The notes beneath the pieces are model-generated. The model searched no databases and was not told the origin of the DNA. It saw only the letters and a program-made list of their open reading frames with translations. Below, in pieces: positions 60,994 through 64,000 of a DNA stretch of 64,000 nt; position 1 is the stretch's first letter, and every line of letters begins with the position of its first letter. Source of the DNA: Antedon mediterranea (taxonomy: Eukaryota > Echinodermata > Crinoidea > Comatulida > Antedonidae); the NCBI RefSeq assembly GCF_964355755.1, contig NC_092675.1, forward strand, positions 25,026,412 to 25,090,411, given 5' to 3'. The translations under genes and the position numbers were made by a program.

Positions 60994-63189
60994 CTAATAA
61001 GTGAACAGCTTGATCGAGCTATTACCATAATTCGCAACAGCAACATGCCTAGCATGAACAGCCAATCCGTATGGATACTTGACACCATCTTGTTCCTTGT
61101 CGATCCTCTTAATGAATCTATCGTTTCTGAATATTTGAATCTTATGATAACTAGCAATGATGACGTCATCTTCATTATCTACCACCACTCCTGTTGGATA
61201 TTCTATCTGACCGTCTCCACGTCCTCTGCCTTGACCGAGTATCCGAAGGTAGCGTCCTTCGTTCGTAAAAGCTTGGACACAATTACTTTCAGAATCCGAC
61301 GCTACAAGTCCCCCTTTTCTAAAAACTGACAGAAACATAGGGCATCTCATATCTCCAATACTAGCCAGACCTCTTGAAATTCTTCGAACAATATTGCCAT
61401 CTTTTGCGAACTGTACTATACAAGGTCCACCCTGATCCGCCACAAACACGTTCCGGTTACTCTCGCATTCAGACACACCCATTGGATCTTTAAGTGAACT
61501 TCTACCAAATCGTCGAACGTAGCTACCGTCTGGTTTACAAACAACTACTTCCCTATACAAGTTATCAGTCATAACTATTTTAGACCTCGAACTAAAGCAT
61601 AATCCACGTATTTTTCTGTTACCGCCAATATCAATATTACCCGCAAGTTTACCAGTACGATAATCCAATTTGAGGATCTCGCTCGTGCTATTGCAAGCAA
61701 GAAGAAGACCGTCGTTTGTAAAACATATATCATGTACGCTGTACGTAGGTGTTTTCCATAGATTTTTTGTCATTATGGTACGTTCTAAACCTCTGTCAAC
61801 CACGTTAACTTTCACCGGCGATCCTTTCACATGATGATCGTATACTGTTATGTGTAGGCGGCATTTTCCAACAACCTCACACACCCCAGCGATCTTGTAA
61901 GATCCATCGCGTTGGTTTGTAAGTTCGGTGACGAATTCTTTTCCAGATTGGTCGATCAAAACTGCTACAATCTCACCTTTTGTCTGAGTCTGCCTTTTCC
62001 CGTTAGAATCCTTTGTTTTTAACGTTAAGTCAAATTTCTGACCACGAATAACCTGAACACCTTCCTCACCAACACTCAGTGTACATTGTTGAGGATCAAT
62101 TGATTTGTATTCCTGTACTTCGCCAAGCTCAATAGTCTCCAGCCGAGAAAGAAAACCTTCCCTAGGCATAAATGTCAGTCTTCCATCATCATCGGGCTCG
62201 AGGCTTGGTAGATTACGAAGGAGGGTTGACATACCATTATAAGCTTTATGGGTTGCAAAAAGAGCAATACTGGGGCTTCCGCTGCTAACAAGACTACAGT
62301 TCAATCGACGAAGTGTAATAAGATTACATGATGCTAATCGAAGCTGCTCAAGATGGGATTCCAATTTCATATTCTTCTCTGTACTCAAAGCGTTTAACTC
62401 TTCGAGAACATTTTCATGTTCAGCCTCAATTATCGATTTAATTTCCTCAAAATATTGATTGATCTGTCTTTCACAACCTTCTGTTGATTCTTTAAGACTG
62501 TCTTGTACTTTGGAAATATCATCAATTGCTTCCTCAAGCTTTTCTTCCACCATTAAAGTCTTCTGTATGATTTTAGATGCAAGTAGCTGATACTCTTTAA
62601 AAACCTGTACTATTGCCCTGACATCATGCTCCGGTACTTTGTGGGTCGTGACGCAGCACTTTGCACAAATCGGCAATTTACACGTCATGCAGTATACCGT
62701 TAGATGTGTCTCTTCATGCACAGGACATTTCATAGATCTTGCGGAGAGTTTTTCACGGTCATCTAGTTTACCATATTCAGCAAGAGTCATAAGTCTGTGA
62801 AACTTACTTACAGAGAGTTTACCGTGTAGACCGGCGCATGTTGTACATAGGAAATCAGAACACTCGGAGCAGAAATGACTTGCGTCTTTGCCACAACCAA
62901 TACAGGAAGAAGTTCTTTTGTTAATCGAATTGTCGGTAAACTCTAACATCCTTCCGATGAAGTGGTTTACTTCAAGTCTGTCTAAGCCTCCTATTGGCAT
63001 GCTGAACTCTTTACGACATGTGGAACAGCATAGTTTTCCTTCCATCGTAGACATTAGTTTCTTCAAACAACTCAAACAAAAAGAATGAAGGCAATCCAGC
63101 GTTCTTGGATCACGGAGTCTTCGAAGACATATTCCACACTCCAGCACCTTGCTGTCAATTTCAAAAAGTTTCTTCACATGCGCAGACAT
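60994..63189 (-). CDS. TRIM-NHL protein (RING, two B-boxes, filamin, NHL), single exon
   Basis: Probable E3 ubiquitin ligase or RNA-binding regulator of the TRIM C-VII class. The 731-residue uninterrupted frame has a C3HC4 RING (C18, C21, C33, H35, C38, C41, C55, C58), B-box 1 (about 96-131), B-box 2 (about 155-188), a Glu/Lys-rich coiled coil (about 200-290), a filamin/IgFLMN repeat (about 385-475, ending near GSPVKVNVVDRG) and about six NHL blades to the C-terminus (motifs such as DICFTNDGLLLA, YPTGVVVDNEDDVIIA and YPYGLAVHARHVAVANYG). RING plus two B-boxes, filamin and NHL is the TRIM71/LIN-41 layout, but sequence and intron structure differ, and invertebrate deuterostomes have many such genes. 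The start Met is the first in frame, 5 nt after a splice-acceptor-like AG. The intronless CDS suggests a retroposed or expanded family member. Confidence 0.93.
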   Translation of the reverse strand: MSAHVKKLFEIDSKVLECGICLRRLRDPRTLDCLHSFCLSCLKKLMSTMEGKLCCSTCRKEFSMPIGGLDRLEVNHFIGRMLEFTDNSINKRTSSCIGCGKDASHFCSECSDFLCTTCAGLHGKLSVSKFHRLMTLAEYGKLDDREKLSARSMKCPVHEETHLTVYCMTCKLPICAKCCVTTHKVPEHDVRAIVQVFKEYQLLASKIIQKTLMVEEKLEEAIDDISKVQDSLKESTEGCERQINQYFEEIKSIIEAEHENVLEELNALSTEKNMKLESHLEQLRLASCNLITLRRLNCSLVSSGSPSIALFATHKAYNGMSTLLRNLPSLEPDDDGRLTFMPREGFLSRLETIELGEVQEYKSIDPQQCTLSVGEEGVQVIRGQKFDLTLKTKDSNGKRQTQTKGEIVAVLIDQSGKEFVTELTNQRDGSYKIAGVCEVVGKCRLHITVYDHHVKGSPVKVNVVDRGLERTIMTKNLWKTPTYSVHDICFTNDGLLLACNSTSEILKLDYRTGKLAGNIDIGGNRKIRGLCFSSRSKIVMTDNLYREVVVCKPDGSYVRRFGRSSLKDPMGVSECESNRNVFVADQGGPCIVQFAKDGNIVRRISRGLASIGDMRCPMFLSVFRKGGLVASDSESNCVQAFTNEGRYLRILGQGRGRGDGQIEYPTGVVVDNEDDVIIASYHKIQIFRNDRFIKRIDKEQDGVKYPYGLAVHARHVAVANYGNSSIKLFTY

Positions 63190-63194
63190 ATTTA

Positions 63195-63384
63195 ACTACG
63201 TACAGAAAAAAAAAAGAGTTACTATTAAGTTTAAATCAGTAAGTTATTATAAATTAGCATTACTTAGTGCCTAAGTATTGAACACTATTAGTTAGTTTAC
63301 AAAAACAGTGGGATTATTAAATGTTCGATTAAAAGAAGAAAATATAAGCTTTTTACGAAATACCGGAATAAAAATAATACTTAC
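63195..63384 (-). other. Predicted 5' UTR intron of the TRIM gene
   Basis: On the minus strand a donor (CAACG then GTAAGTATTA) begins at 63384, and an acceptor with a T-rich tract (CTCTTTTTTTTTCTGTACGTAG) ends just after 63195, 5 nt before the start codon. Both sites fit consensus well, so a non-coding first exon upstream of 63385 is likely. The exact acceptor base may differ by one. Confidence 0.5.
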
Positions 63385-64000
63385 CGTTGAGTGACTAACT
63401 ATCAGACAGTCTGTCCGCCTTCACTAATTGTCAAATTGTGTCGGAGATGTTAGGTTTGCGTATGGAAGATTCTGTGACCTTTACCTGGTCTTTGTATAAT
63501 AGCAGTGATCAGAGACGAAGGGATTTTAAAGTATTAGTTTTAAACTATCAAATCATTTTTTGACAATAGACCGTTCCGTTCCAGAAATCACGCGAGTTTA
63601 TGAAAAGGCAGGAAGTACACTACAAGTGCAGATTTGTTAACTATAAAATGAGACACTTCTAAATCTCTGTTTTGTTTGAAATAATAAAGTTGATATACTT
63701 ATACACAGTTGAACGAGTGGCTATAATATCTATTGAATAAAATTAAGAATATAAAAATCTATGGATTTACAGCTTTGCGTCTATAGAAATAGATATAGGC
63801 CTATAAAGCCTAAAATTATTCCGCAATATCATTCCAAAAAAGGTGATTGAAAGGGCATGATTTGCATTGTGTATTGATGTGTTTAGATAGCATGGACGAT
63901 GAATTTAAACCAAATTGATATGCATGAATAAGTCATTATAGTTTCAATGGAATTAGTATTGAATTGAAAATGTATGAGCTCTGATTATTTGAACATCTTT
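63385..64000. other. 5' flank of the TRIM gene
   Basis: Would hold the non-coding first exon and promoter of the TRIM gene. No coding segment seen. One TAGGCCTA octamer lies near 63796. Confidence 0.4.

Overview
This window is eukaryotic nuclear DNA. It is AT-rich, its genes are split by short exons with GT-AG introns, and it carries many small DNA-transposon and LINE remnants. The gene families (ADAMTS protease, ELOVL elongase, a long cadherin, a single-exon TRIM-NHL gene) indicate a metazoan. The palindrome TAGGCCTA recurs about 30 times; together with the families this suggests an invertebrate deuterostome, most likely an echinoderm. The organism call is inference.

Layout. 1-14876: no host gene seen; AT-rich DNA with MITE-like elements and LINE 3' ends. 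14877-31445, minus strand: an ADAMTS-type secreted metalloprotease that I could join into 22 coding exons and about 914 codons with consistent phases (one 22-nt exon is tentative). 31446-38698: repeat-bearing intergenic DNA. 38699-39476, minus: a two-exon fatty-acid elongase of 229 residues. 42808-58515, plus: a single-pass cadherin of about 1800 residues in 24 coding exons, with 15 EC repeats, a Cys-rich juxtamembrane stretch and a 156-residue tail ending in a PDZ-ligand-like tripeptide. 58516-60993: intergenic DNA ending in a fold-back element. 60994-63189, minus: an intronless-CDS TRIM protein (RING, two B-boxes, coiled coil, filamin, NHL).

The genes do not form an operon or an obvious pathway. 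The ADAMTS and the cadherin act outside the cell (matrix processing and adhesion), ELOVL is an ER lipid enzyme, and the TRIM is probably cytoplasmic. The elongase and cadherin genes are divergent, about 3.3 kb apart between start codons.

The most notable points are: an ADAMTS zinc motif with Asp where Gly or Asn is usual; several cadherin linkers that lack calcium ligands; a nested inverted-repeat element carrying a SANT/Myb-like fragment next to the active-site exon; a four-copy MITE family with TA flanks; and a LINE remnant whose coding part contains a 14-bp tandem repeat.
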